Virus record (IMG/VR): IMGVR_UViG_3300032163_000029
Coordinates: 1-45,617 of that record
DNA length: 45,617 nucleotides
Origin: a virus
Strand: one strand, 5' to 3'
The notes under the pieces were generated by a model, which was given only the letters and a program-made list of their open reading frames with translations, was not told the origin of the DNA and made no database searches. A program made the position numbers and the translations under genes. Positions 8,440 to 19,200 of this stretch are shown here, piece after piece (within the stretch, counting starts at the first letter, position 1; every line of letters begins with the position of its first letter).

Positions 8440-9599
8440 AATTCCGCAGAAGCCTTATCTTCATCGCCACGCTATTACTCGTTCTTTCCGTGGGAAATGC
8501 CGCGAATGATTTTTACTCGCACACTTCCGGGGTGCCGTCTACGGGCGCGCAAGGAAGTTCGTCCGTCATGCGCGCCGAGTTCGATTCCATTGTTGCAGGT
8601 TTCGACAAGCTGCCGACGATGACGGCCAATGGGAATTTGCCGATTTTCGTCAATTCAGGTGGAACAGCCTTATCGGCTACCTCTGCATCCAGCGCGCGCA
8701 CCTTGTTGGGCATGGCTATCGGAACCAACGTCCAAGCCTACGACGCTACGTTGCAAAGCATTTCCGCGCTTGGAACTGCGGCGAACAAGATGGCCTATAC
8801 CACTGGCGTCGATACCTGGGCGGAAACAAGCATAACTGCGGCTGGGCGTGCCCTCATTGATGACGCTGATAACACGGCGCAACGGGCAACCCTTGGCCTT
8901 GTTATTGGTACAGATGTCCCCGCATTTAGTTCGACGGTTATGGATGGAGACGCGGCTGGTGGCGATCTGACAGGAACGTACCCAAATCCGACCGTTGCCG
9001 CCGGAAAGATCACGCTCGCAAAAATGGCGAACATGAATACCGGCAAGTTGCTAGGCCGTTCTACGGCCGGTACAGGATCGACAGAAGAAATATCTATCGG
9101 AAGTGGATTAACGCTTTCTGCAGGAACATTGTCTGAATCATTGGCAGGAAGGACAATCCAGACACAATATGTCACAAAAACGGATTCATTCTCAACAGCA
9201 AATACGACCGCGACGGATGTAACGGGTCTTTCTAAGGCTATCACGACAAGTGGAACACACGCTGTTTTTATAACAGCCACAGTCAACATTAGCTCCGGAG
9301 CGGCCGGACAGAACGCATTTATCAGATTGATGCGCGATGCCACCCCCATCGCAATCGGTGACGCAGCGAGCACTCGCACACAAGCATCGGCGCATATTCG
9401 TCCTAATGATGGTGATGCGCAGCAAACTGTAACAATTTCATGGCCTGACTCTCCTGGAGGAGCTGGAACTTATACCTACAAGGTACAGGTATGGGGAGCA
9501 GCCGGAGCTACGGTTGGTGTTAATCGAACCTCGAACGATACTGATTCGCCTAGCATTGGGCGAACCGTCTCCTCTGTCAAACTTGAAGAACTGAATTGA
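8436..9599 (+). CDS. Tail fibre-like protein with an N-terminal signal peptide
   Basis: 387 residues. The start overlaps the preceding stop (ATGA, 8436-8439). Residues 1-23 form a clear Sec-type signal: basic MKFRR, hydrophobic LIFIATLLLVLSV, and a GNAAN cleavage region. The mature part carries tail-fibre repeats, SARTLLGMAIGTNVQAYDAT, SISALGTAANKMAYTTGVD and DNTAQRATLGLVIGTDVPAF, then a GDLTGTYPNPTVA motif seen in many phage fibres and a beta-rich C-terminus of about 150 residues. Such fibres bind host surfaces. A secretion signal on a virion fibre is unexpected; it may be a membrane-targeting or scaffold-docking segment, or a real export signal. The fibre class is confident; the signal's purpose is unknown. 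Confidence 0.7.
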   Translation: MKFRRSLIFIATLLLVLSVGNAANDFYSHTSGVPSTGAQGSSSVMRAEFDSIVAGFDKLPTMTANGNLPIFVNSGGTALSATSASSARTLLGMAIGTNVQAYDATLQSISALGTAANKMAYTTGVDTWAETSITAAGRALIDDADNTAQRATLGLVIGTDVPAFSSTVMDGDAAGGDLTGTYPNPTVAAGKITLAKMANMNTGKLLGRSTAGTGSTEEISIGSGLTLSAGTLSESLAGRTIQTQYVTKTDSFSTANTTATDVTGLSKAITTSGTHAVFITATVNISSGAAGQNAFIRLMRDATPIAIGDAASTRTQASAHIRPNDGDAQQTVTISWPDSPGGAGTYTYKVQVWGAAGATVGVNRTSNDTDSPSIGRTVSSVKLEELN

Positions 9600-9614
9600 T
9601 TTAAGGAGATCGTT

Positions 9615-10427
9615 ATGGCGCAAACCGGGCTAGTTCCCAATGATAAGACAACGGGGTTTGAAGCTGCCAAGACCGAGCTTAAGCCGGAGGATACAGTCGC
9701 CGGTCGCGTGACCGATCTGCTCAAGGCCGATTCGCCGCTGATCCAGCAGGCGCGCACCAACTCGCTCCAGCAGATGAACACGCGCGGGCTTATCAACAGC
9801 TCTATGGCTATCGGCGAGGGAGAGAAAGCCGCCGCCGCCGCCGCTTTGCCTATCGCTTCGCAGGACGCCACCGCTTCTGTCAATACGAAATTACAGAACA
9901 CCGCCGCTGAAAATGTATCGCGCCAGTCTGGCGCTACGGCTGAAAATCAGCGCGGGTTGCAAGAATTGCAGGGCACACAGTCGTTGGATCTAGCGACGTT
10001 GCAGGGGCAGAACCAGAAGGATATCGCCAACATCGAGGCGACGTACAAGACGACGATGCAGGCAAACGATTCGGCGGCGCGCTTCTTCTCGCAGACATCT
10101 TCCAGTATCAGCGATATCCTCAAGGAACCGAATATCAGTGTCGAGGCCAAACAACAGCTTGTGCAAAAGCAGGTCGATCTACTCAAAAACGGACTGGCGG
10201 TGATCGGTGGTATCTCGAATCTCGATTTAGGAAGTTTGCTGACGTTCGACACCACGACGCCCGGAGCTTTGCAGCCTACTCCGGCAGCAGGTTCTCCCGC
10301 AGCGATTGCGGAGGCGACAGCGGCAGAGAAAGCGGCGGCAGAGGCGGCTAATGCGAAATATCAAGAGGAACAACGCAGGAAAGAAGAACAGGCACGGATA
10401 GATGAAATCGGGAGAGCTAACGGTTAA
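9615..10427 (+). CDS. Coiled-coil virion protein, probable ejection (internal) protein
   Basis: 270 residues after a clear AAGGAG (9603-9608). The N-terminal part (VAGRVTDLLKADSPLIQQAR, then a NTRGLINSSMAIGEGEKAA segment) is one I recall in a family of podovirus internal virion proteins. The middle is Gln/Ala-rich helix, and the C-terminal 45 residues (AAEKAAAEAANAKYQEEQRR) form a strongly charged coiled coil. No membrane span is present. It opens a run of four proteins of similar soft, Ala-rich composition leading to the giant gene, as ejection-protein cassettes do. Its TAA overlaps the next ATG (TAATG at 10425-10429). The ejection role is inferred from composition, family memory and position. 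Confidence 0.55.
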   Translation: MAQTGLVPNDKTTGFEAAKTELKPEDTVAGRVTDLLKADSPLIQQARTNSLQQMNTRGLINSSMAIGEGEKAAAAAALPIASQDATASVNTKLQNTAAENVSRQSGATAENQRGLQELQGTQSLDLATLQGQNQKDIANIEATYKTTMQANDSAARFFSQTSSSISDILKEPNISVEAKQQLVQKQVDLLKNGLAVIGGISNLDLGSLLTFDTTTPGALQPTPAAGSPAAIAEATAAEKAAAEAANAKYQEEQRRKEEQARIDEIGRANG

Positions 10428-10861
10428 TGATCCGCAAGGCAACGCCGAACGACATAAACGCCATCGTTGAGTTAGGAATAGAGGCGCTGAACAAAGGCGC
10501 TTACAAGAACATGGTCGTCTCGATCGAGAAGGTGGAAGCGTTGGCGATACAGGGAGTTTCGTCTGCTCGGAATTTCGCTTGGGTAGCAGAGAAAGACGGG
10601 GCGATTGGCGGATCGCTGGTGGCGATAGTGCATGAGTGCATGTGCTACGAGCGCCAGCAGGCAAGCGTAGTCCAGTGGTACTGCAAGATTCCAGGGGACG
10701 GTATTAGCCTGATGCGCGAGTTTGTTCGCTGGGCCAATTCCCGACCCGCGATAAAAATGAAAGCGGTATCGCTTGAGCACGACGCCGATCCGCGCATAGG
10801 AAACATATTGACCCGGCTGGGAATGGAAATGACATTACCGGCATATATCGGAACGAAATAA
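10427..10861 (+). CDS. Phage-type GNAT N-acetyltransferase
   Basis: 144 residues. The opening IRKATPNDINAIVELGIEAL is the usual first strand and helix of the GNAT fold. AWVAEKDGAIGGSLVAIVHE gives strands 2-4, and GDGISLMREFVRWANSR sits where the acetyl-CoA-binding loop and helix belong, with a degenerate Q/R-x-x-G-x-G/A motif. The C-terminal LTRLGMEMTLPAYIGTK is the closing strand pair. GNAT proteins transfer an acetyl group from acetyl-CoA to amines of proteins or small molecules; the substrate is unknown. The gene is coupled to the preceding virion gene (TAATG) and lies among virion genes. I recall similar short GNATs in the structural modules of T7-like and related phages. Fold fairly confident, activity uncertain. 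Confidence 0.65.
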   Translation: MIRKATPNDINAIVELGIEALNKGAYKNMVVSIEKVEALAIQGVSSARNFAWVAEKDGAIGGSLVAIVHECMCYERQQASVVQWYCKIPGDGISLMREFVRWANSRPAIKMKAVSLEHDADPRIGNILTRLGMEMTLPAYIGTK

Positions 10862-10875
10862 TCAGGAGAATTACC

Positions 10876-11691
10876 ATGAAAGCAATTAAAGGTATTGTTG
10901 GCATCGGAAAGAAAATCATCAGCGGCGTGAAAAAGGCATGGAAGGCCGTCACCAGCTCCACGTTCGGAAAGATTTTGCTTATCGCGGCCACCATCTACCT
11001 CGGAGGCGCGGCCTTTGGCATGTGGAACAGTCCATTCCAGGCCGTCAACGGCGCTTTCTTAAGCCCTGCTGCCGAGGCCGCCGGGGCCACGACAGGGACG
11101 GCGGCAACAGAGGCCGGGACGACCATGGCGTCGGCAGAAGGAACTGGCGCTGGAACGTCCGCCGCCAATGAAGCGGCTGTCGCTGATACGACTGTCGGTT
11201 CTGGCGCCGCAGACACGACCGCCACGAGCTTGACCGCTGGTACTGAATCGGTAGGGACTATTCCTGCCTCCGGGAACCTTGCCGAATCCGCCACAACTTA
11301 CGGCGGAGCTTCTGGCGGTGCGGCAGCTCCGACGTATGGAGCAGTAGGAGGCGCGCCAAGTGGCGGGATCATCAACAGTTTTATGAACAACCCTCTGGCG
11401 CAGTACGGCATGGTTACAGCCGGTGCCGGCGCATTACAAGGCGCGTTCAGCCCGAACGCTATCGACGTTGAGAAAGAACGCGCCGATCAGGAGCGTCAGA
11501 ACCTTGAGTGGCGTAATAATTTTCTCGCGCCGAACTTTCAGGTAGGAAGTTTGAATCTCGGTATGACCCCCGGATCGCCGATATTGCGTGACGCCGCCGG
11601 GAATCCTATTTATCGGCCTGGACAGCCAGGCGTACCGATGGTGCCGCAGACTCAGGTGCCGCGAGGTTTAATCAACACAGCTATGAGGTAA
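10876..11691 (+). CDS. Membrane-active ejection-type virion protein (inferred)
   Basis: 271 residues after AGGAG at 10864-10868. The N-terminus is a Lys-rich amphipathic segment (KGIVGIGKKIISGVKKAWKA), followed by a hydrophobic stretch (KILLIAATIYLGGAAFGMW) that could enter a membrane. The central 120 residues are Ala, Gly, Thr and Ser low complexity. The C-terminus has a charged helix (DVEKERADQERQNLEWRNNF) and a Pro/Gly-rich tail. This layout fits internal virion proteins that leave the head and help build a channel across the host envelope. Neighbours on both sides have similar composition. The membrane-active nature is visible; the ejection role is inferred. Confidence 0.55.
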   Translation: MKAIKGIVGIGKKIISGVKKAWKAVTSSTFGKILLIAATIYLGGAAFGMWNSPFQAVNGAFLSPAAEAAGATTGTAATEAGTTMASAEGTGAGTSAANEAAVADTTVGSGAADTTATSLTAGTESVGTIPASGNLAESATTYGGASGGAAAPTYGAVGGAPSGGIINSFMNNPLAQYGMVTAGAGALQGAFSPNAIDVEKERADQERQNLEWRNNFLAPNFQVGSLNLGMTPGSPILRDAAGNPIYRPGQPGVPMVPQTQVPRGLINTAMR

Positions 11692-11698
11692 CTCCACC

Positions 11699-12352
11699 AT
11701 GGGAATGATCGACAAGGCGATGCCGAAAAAGGCGCCGAAGAATGCCCCCCCCGCGAAAGGCCCGAGTGGGCCTACCAGCCTGGTACAACCCGGGGCGGCC
11801 CCCAGCGCACCGGGGGCCGCAGGACAAGCCGGAGGAGATCAGCCGACTCCGCAGGAGCAGAACGCCTACGAGCGCGTCGTCATGGCCGGAATGAAGGTGC
11901 TGTACGACAACAGCACGCATCCCGGAATCATGAATATGCTCACCAAGTCGGCCAGCGATCCGGCGAAAGCCTTGGCAGATACCGTGTCGATGATAATGCT
12001 CCAGCTCGACAAAAAATCCGGCGGCAAGATCCCGGAGATCGTTATCCTCCCGGCGGCGGCTGAATTGCTTGGCGATGTCGCCGAACTGGCAAGCAAGGCC
12101 GGCGTATTCACGGTGGACGAAAACACCGCGACCAAGGCCATGCAGTTGATGGTCATGTCGCTGGCCGAGAATTACGGCGTGCAGCCGGAGGACGTGCAAG
12201 CCCTATTGCAATCGTTCCCGCCAGACGAGATCAAGGGAATGGTGGCGAAACAATCGCAAGCCGCCGGATCTGGCGCGGCGCCGGCACCGGCGGCGTCCCC
12301 TGCTTCGGCCACTCCGACGGCTCCCAGCGCACCAGCACAACCCGGAGGTTAA
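11699..12352 (+). CDS. Putative virion protein of the ejection cassette, unknown function
   Basis: 217 residues. GAGG at 11685-11688, inside the end of the previous gene, serves as ribosome site. Both ends are Pro/Ala-rich and probably disordered. The core of about 140 residues is helical (AYERVVMAGMKVLYDN through QLMVMSLAENYGVQPEDVQA), with a moderately hydrophobic stretch, EIVILPAAAELLGDVAELAS, that is too polar for a sure membrane span. No motif is recognised. Place and composition suggest an internal virion protein or a partner of the giant protein; this is inference only. Confidence 0.5.
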   Translation: MGMIDKAMPKKAPKNAPPAKGPSGPTSLVQPGAAPSAPGAAGQAGGDQPTPQEQNAYERVVMAGMKVLYDNSTHPGIMNMLTKSASDPAKALADTVSMIMLQLDKKSGGKIPEIVILPAAAELLGDVAELASKAGVFTVDENTATKAMQLMVMSLAENYGVQPEDVQALLQSFPPDEIKGMVAKQSQAAGSGAAPAPAASPASATPTAPSAPAQPGG

Positions 12353-12355
12353 TCC

Positions 12356-13240
12356 ATGGGTATCGGAATTATCGGAAAAGCTCTTGCGGGGGCCGGTGGC
12401 GCCGTCAAAGACGTTGGTATGGAAGCGGTGCGCGCCGAGATCATGAAGCAGCGCGACGAGCGCCTGAACGAATACGCGACGAGCATGGAAACCAACGTGC
12501 GTCAGCCGTTCCAGACCAGCGAGCGCGTGGCTACGGAGGCGAATGCGGCAACCGAAGCTCAGAAAGTGCGCACTTTTGCCGAGTCGCAGAACAAACCGAA
12601 GCTCGCCGGAGAACTTCTGGACAATACGATCAAGCAGATCACCATTTCCAACGCCAAAGAAGTCCAAGCACTCAGGACGCAATTTCAGAAAGAAACTGAC
12701 CCAACAAAGAGAGCGGCCATCAACGAGACTATTCAGGTGCTCACCGGAAAGGATAACGACAAGTTCCTTCCGGTTCCGCTCAAGGACGAGCTGGGGAACA
12801 TCACCGGCTATCAGGTGCTCAACACCAAGACCGGCGCATGGGTGGAGCCTGCTGGCGGGAAACCCCCGGCGGGCGCCAACGGGAAAGCCGACTACAGCGG
12901 CCTGTGGGGCGAAGGAAAGAAACCAGCGGCGCCTGGCGCACCGGCGGCAAAGTCTACCGCCACGCCATCCTCGCCGAGAGATCCGAATGCCTTTGTGCGC
13001 GCTCAGACTGGCGTAAGTAACGCCGAAGGAATAATCGAGATGCACACCGCTGAAAACATATTAACGAACATGAAGGCAACCAACAACTTCACCCAGCAAG
13101 ACCCCTATGGTGGCCGTCCCGTCAATAAGGCCGGCATTCTGGCGGATCTGCAAAAGGCCATGCCGTTCGCCAGGGGAGAGAAAAAGCAGGAGATCATGCA
13201 GGCCATTGAGACACTTTCGGGAACCAGTAGGGCCGACTAG
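12356..13240 (+). CDS. Putative internal virion protein upstream of the giant gene
   Basis: 294 residues, started by GGAGG (12344-12348) seven bases before the ATG. The first residues (MGIGIIGKALAGAGGAVKDV) form a small hydrophobic, Gly-rich helix. A long charged helical region of about 130 residues follows, then a GNITGYQVLNTKTGAWVEPA beta segment, a Pro/Ala linker and a helical C-terminus. No signal or enzyme motif is evident. It ends 2 bp before the giant gene, so both are surely on one transcript. Its structure suggests a rod-like internal or ejection protein; the function is inferred from context. Confidence 0.5.
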   Translation: MGIGIIGKALAGAGGAVKDVGMEAVRAEIMKQRDERLNEYATSMETNVRQPFQTSERVATEANAATEAQKVRTFAESQNKPKLAGELLDNTIKQITISNAKEVQALRTQFQKETDPTKRAAINETIQVLTGKDNDKFLPVPLKDELGNITGYQVLNTKTGAWVEPAGGKPPAGANGKADYSGLWGEGKKPAAPGAPAAKSTATPSSPRDPNAFVRAQTGVSNAEGIIEMHTAENILTNMKATNNFTQQDPYGGRPVNKAGILADLQKAMPFARGEKKQEIMQAIETLSGTSRAD

Positions 13241-13242
13241 CC

Positions 13243-16200
13243 ATGGCACTTCCTTGGAACGAGGTCGCCAATAACCCTGATTTTCAAAATCTACCGAGCG
13301 ACCAGCAGGAGTCCGCGCGCCTTCAATACTTCAGTGATGTTGTAGCTCCGCATGTTCCGCATACCGAACTTGACACAGTTCGCAAACAGTTCGATTCGGA
13401 AACTAAACCACGTTCCGCGCTGGGCGAAATCGGAACGGCATTAAAACGCGGAACCATCGGTCAACTTCCACAAATGGCGGGCCAGGCTGGAGAGTTTATT
13501 GCCGGAGAGTTTGGGGCCGGCCCCGGAAATGTCGCCTACGATATTTCAAAGAAGGTCGCTGATTACGGAACCGAACAATTAAATCGTCCGGATATGCAGT
13601 TGCATCCGGAATCGCATAATGCCGTAACAAACTTCTTTGCTTCTGGCGCCGAGATGATCCCGCAGTCCGTAGCCCCCATGGCAGCCATCGCCGGAGCAAT
13701 CGCATTGGCGCCCGTAGAATTGCCGGCGCTCGCCACGACCGCGCTTGCTTCGCTCGGCGGTGGTGTTTTGTTTGGCGCTTCGCAGGGACAGCAGACGTTG
13801 GAAAAGGCGCAGAAGGCCGGAGTAGCACCGGATCAGGCGCGCGAAGCTTCGCGGATAACATTCGCCGAAGAAAGTCTTGGAGAGACGGTCGGCAACCTTA
13901 TCTTGGGATGGGGCTTTGGCGCGCTCGAAAAAGCCGGCACTCAGGCCGCCATTAAGACCGCCGGACTCACCAAAGCGCAGGTGGTGTTCAACGCCTTCAA
14001 GAATCCTTCGTGGTTCCAGGACTTCGCCAAGAAGCTTCCGGGTGAGTTCGCTGGTGAGATCGGCACGGAAATGGCGCAGAACTACTCCGAAGCTGCGACC
14101 GAGAAAGCCTACGGCATCGACAATCAAGACCCGTGGGAAGCGGCGAAGCAGGCCATCAGTCCGACCGCGGCCATGACTACGATCCTGCTGCCGCTTGGCG
14201 CGATGGGTCACTACAAGGCCGCGCAGCAAAGCCGTGCCATCACGTCCACACTTGAGAGCCCGAACGCCGACCCGAAGCTGCGGACGATTGCCGCGAACAC
14301 CGTCTACCAATCCCTCAAGACCGCCGATCCCGCCGCCGCCGAGGCTTGGGGTAATAACGCCCAGGAAGCCATCAAGGCAAATCGCCCAATCCTGCTGGAT
14401 GAATCCTTCGCTGTCCCCCAAACCGATGCCGAGATAGGAGCCTCTATCGTATCGGCTGACAATGTAGATTCCGCCATTGACGCCGCCGTTCGGGCTACGT
14501 CAGGCGCCACGACACCCATTGCCGGGGTTGTCACGGTTCCGCCTTCCGCCCCCGTGACAGGAATCATCAATCAAGCCAGATCGTCGCGTAGCGGGGCTGA
14601 GATGCTGCCTGTCACGCCGGCTGACGTCGGCACCGTTCAGGGCACTCCGCTGCTGGGGAAAGGCGTCTCGGGCGCCGAACCTGTCCCGTTCTCCCGCGAG
14701 GAAGTGCGGGCCATGAACTTGGGAAAAACCCTTACCCATCAGTACGAGACGCCTCCCTCAGAGCTTAATCAGCCCGTTCCCCCATCATCTACTAATACTG
14801 TCCAGCCGGAAGCCGCCCCAGCCGCGCCCAAGCGCGTCCAGACACTTAAAGACGCCGTTGTGCGCCAGGGTGGCATCAATCCTGAGTACCGCATGGACAT
14901 CCTTGGCGACACCAAGGGGAACTACAACATTCCCGGCGTAGGACATCTGTTCACGAAAACCGGCGACTCGCTCGACGGCATGGCCGAGAAGTTGACCGAG
15001 GAAGGATGGTTTACCGAGGAACAGCGCAATAGCGGTGACGCGACGCGCCTCCTGTCCACAATGATTCGTGACGAATTGACCGGGATCAAGGAACACATCA
15101 ACCCCGGCAACGTCACAGCCTTCGACGCCAAGATGAAGGCCGAGATGGAGCATTACTACGGCGATCAGGGAAGGCAGGAAGATCCGTTCGTCAACGCCCC
15201 CCCTGCGGACTTGGAAGTGTCCGGGTACAATATGGCCGACGAGCCGACCAAAGACCTGACCGCGCTTTATGCTGTCGGTCGTCGCAAGATGGGCAGCGAT
15301 GCCTTTGACGACATGCTGGAACGCCTGGCCTCGCAGAACGAGAACATCGACGACAACGCCTTCGAGGCGCTGGTACGAAAGGAGGTGGATAACCATGGCA
15401 AAGATCAAGGCAAAGCTGCCGCCGCGAGCGCAAGCCGCGGCGGACATCTCCCGACGACTGGTGAAGTGGTCGGATCGGCGCAACAAGGAAAAGAAGGCGC
15501 AGCCGCCCCTCCAAGCGCCGAAGTAACCGCCCCGACACTCAAAGCGCCCCCGCAAGGGGGCGTTTCAGTTCCTGCCTCCGAAAAACTCACCCCCGTCTCA
15601 AAGCGCAAGCCCGCCGACTACGGCAGCACAAACAAGATTGTCTCGACCGAGCGCGCGAACGAACTGCGCGAGAAACTTCGGAAGAAACTTAATCAGGTCA
15701 GCGCCGGCATTGACCCTGAGTTATTTGCCATGGCCAGTGAACTGTCCGTGTATCACATCGAGGCTGGCGCGCGCAGCTTCGCCGCGTACTCGAAGGCCAT
15801 GCTTTCCGACTTGGGCGACAAGATCAAACCGTACCTCAAGGCGCTGTACCTGGGTGCGCGAAACTGGCCGGGCATCGACAAGGCTGGTATGGATACAGAA
15901 GCCCAGCTCGAGACGGCGGAGAAAACAGCGCCAGGGCAGACCGCTGACATGCTTGGTGGAAAGAACTCCAGCCAGCAGGCCATTCATGATGCTGAAATAG
16001 AGCGCCAGAAGAAGATGGCCGAAGCGCCGCCCGTAGAGGCCGGCGAAGGTGATCTGTTCAGCGGCAAGGCCAAGCAGACCGATATCGAGGATGTGACGAA
16101 AGCGAAACCGATAGACGAAAGGCTGGTCCCGAAGTCGGCAATTTCTACGCCCGCGCTGGACAAGATTAAGGCGCAGGGAAACCACGAGGAGCAGAAGTTC

Positions 16201-19200
16201 AAGGTCGGCGAGCGTGTTGTTATCAATAACAATCACAACGAGGAAATGACCGGGCGCCATGGAGTTGTCACCGAAGCCAAGCGTATCGGCTGGACGACAA
16301 CGGTTCTATTCGGTTCCGGCCCGACGGAAAGCAGCAGCAGCTACACCTATCACGTCAAGACGGATGCTGGCGTTGAAACAGACATGCGCGCTACCGATCT
16401 TGAGGTCGAGACGGGCATAGCTCCAAAAGTCAGTGACGACGTGAAGATGCCGGAAGGACTTTACACGCCTCGCCATGCGCTTCAACTGATCGAACACAGC
16501 AAGGGATATATCCGTAACGCCGAAGCCGCTGCTGAGCGCGCGCGCAATGCCGACAAGATCGAGGGCCACAAGAAAGCCGCCGAGCGTTACCGCAAGGAAC
16601 TGGATGCGCGCACCCGGGCCTTCGAAGCTTGGGCGGCGCTGAACCCCGAAGAAGCAGCCAAGGTGCGCGGCGAACTGAGTACCGCCAAGGCGGATGAAAA
16701 CTGGTGGAACCATGAGCTGACGCCAGTCGGGCGCGAGAACGCTGCGAATGAAGCTGGCATCAAGATCCAGACGAACACGACGCGCTGGAATTACATCGGC
16801 ATGTCCGAGCGCGAGAAGCTATCCGCCGTGCGCGCCTCCGGGAAGAACTTGGACTCGGGATCCGCGACGGAAACCGCCGTCCCGGTGGTGGCCGGCGATG
16901 CCGCCGCCACGCTCAAGGCCGCGGGCCTTACGGTTCGCAAGACAAAAACCAACAAGGGAAGTGACGTGTGGGAAGTCTCCGGCGATACCCGCGCGCACAA
17001 GGATACTATCAAGTCCATGGGCGGGCGCTGGTACGGCCCGAAGAAGGTTTGGAGCTTCTACAAGGGCGATCCGTCTGAACGGCTGGCAGAACGCCTCCCC
17101 AAGCCGAAAACGGTGGCTGCAGCCGCCATTACGGAAACCCCAGCTACCCCAATTCCTCCGCCGCGCGACAAGGAAAAGACGCCTTTCGAGGAAGGTCAGG
17201 CCGCATTCTCTGCCGGCAAGACGCGTATCGCCCCCATGGCGATGTCCAGCGAGGAAATGACAGAATGGTATCGCGGCTGGGATAAGGCTAATCTGGCTGC
17301 CCCGGTTCCTGGCGAGATTGACGAGCAGGCCAATGAGGGTAGAATTGTAAGTGAGGAAACGACCAATGCCCCTGCTCAACAACCAAATCTTGAAGCCGGA
17401 AACCGAGGCGGCAATATCGAAGCTCGGCCCGCTGGCCGAACAGATCGCCGACCGTTGGGTGTCGGGGTGGAAGAAGGAAACCTTGGCGCTGGAACGGAGC
17501 GGGGAACTGCTGGCGAGAATCAAGAGCCAGGCGGAACGGGAAGCACAAACGCGGGCGGACGCGAGGGTGGGCGGGCAGAACAGCCACCTGGCGCATCACG
17601 AACTGATGGAGCTGTACGGGATCAGTCCGAACGAAGGCCCGTAACAGGTCGTCAAGACTTCACCATCACCGACGCCGACGAGATCGGCGTCGGTGGCACC
17701 AAAACCAAATACCAGAATAACGTCGCGGCCATCCGTCTGCTCAAGCAGATCACGGAGCAAGACCGCCTTGCCACGCCCGAAGAACAAGCCATCCTCGCCA
17801 AGTACGTCGGCTGGGGCGGGATCAAGGGCGCGTTCGACCCGAACAACAAGGGGTGGACGAAAGAATACACCGAGCTTAAAGACCTACTCACGCAGGAAGA
17901 ATACGAGGCCGCACGGCGCTCGATTCTAGACGCGCACTACACCAGCGTACCGATCGTGCGCGGGATCTGGTCGGGACTGCGGCGTATGGGCTTCGACGGT
18001 GGCAGGGTGCTGGAACCATCCGTAGGTGTGGGTAATTTCTTCGGGCTCATGCCGAAGGGACTGCGTTCCGCGTCAACCCTGCTCGGCGTCGAGCTTGACC
18101 GCATCACCGGCGCCATCGCGCACCATCTCTACCAGACCGCTGACATCTCAAGCCCGATGGGCTTTCAGGCCATCAACCTTCCGAGCGGATCGTTCGATGC
18201 CGTTGTCGGCAACCCCCCGTTCGGCAGCCAAAAGTTATTCGACGCCAACCACAAAGAACTGAGCAAGTTTTCCATCCATAACTTCTTCATCGCCAAGGCG
18301 CTCGACAAGCTGCGCCCCGGCGGCGTCATGGGGATCGTGGTGTCGCGTTACTTCCTGGACGCGCAGGACAGCACCGCGCGCCAGTACATCGCCGAACGCG
18401 CCAACATCTTGGGCGCGGTGCGCTTGCCATATACGGCGTTCAAGGGCAACGCGAATACCGAGGTCGTGACCGATGTGATCTTCCTGCAAAAGCTGGAAGA
18501 AGGGGAATCCCCCGATTTGTCGTGGGTGGATACCGCCGACATCGACGTGGAAGGCACTCCGGCTCGAGTTAATCAGTATTACTCGGACAACCCGGACAAC
18601 GTGCTGGGAACCTTCGCGCGTACCGGCTCCATGTACGGAAAGGATGAACTGACCGTAGAACCGTCGGAAGTATCTATTGAGGACGGTATCGCGCGTTTTG
18701 TTCAGACGCTTCCGGAGAATATCTACGCCAAATCCGGCATGACCGAAGCGCAGGTCAACGACGCGATTGAGGGGGCCGTGCCGGAACACACCAAGGTCGG
18801 TGGATACTTTGTCGCCGAGGACGGAAAGCTGGCCCGGCGTGCCTCCGACTCCAATCGTACCGACGATAGCGGCCAGCCGGTTCGCCGTTATGAGGTTGCT
18901 CCCGAAATGCCGAAGGCCACGGAGCGCCGCGTTCGTGATCTGATTGGCGTGCGCGATGCGCTGCGCTCGCTGATGCGGGCGGAAATGACACAGGTAGAGG
19001 ACAGTGCCGACCTGTCCCATTTACGCGACGTGCTGAACCGGCGCTATAACGCTTTCATGCAAACGCACGGCTATATCAATGCCCAGGCTAATCGCCGCGC
19101 CTTCGCCGAAGATCCCGACCTTCCGTTGCTTGAATCGCTCGAACCGGAATACGATCCGGGGGTATCGCGCGACGCCGCGAAACGGAAAGGGACTGATTAC

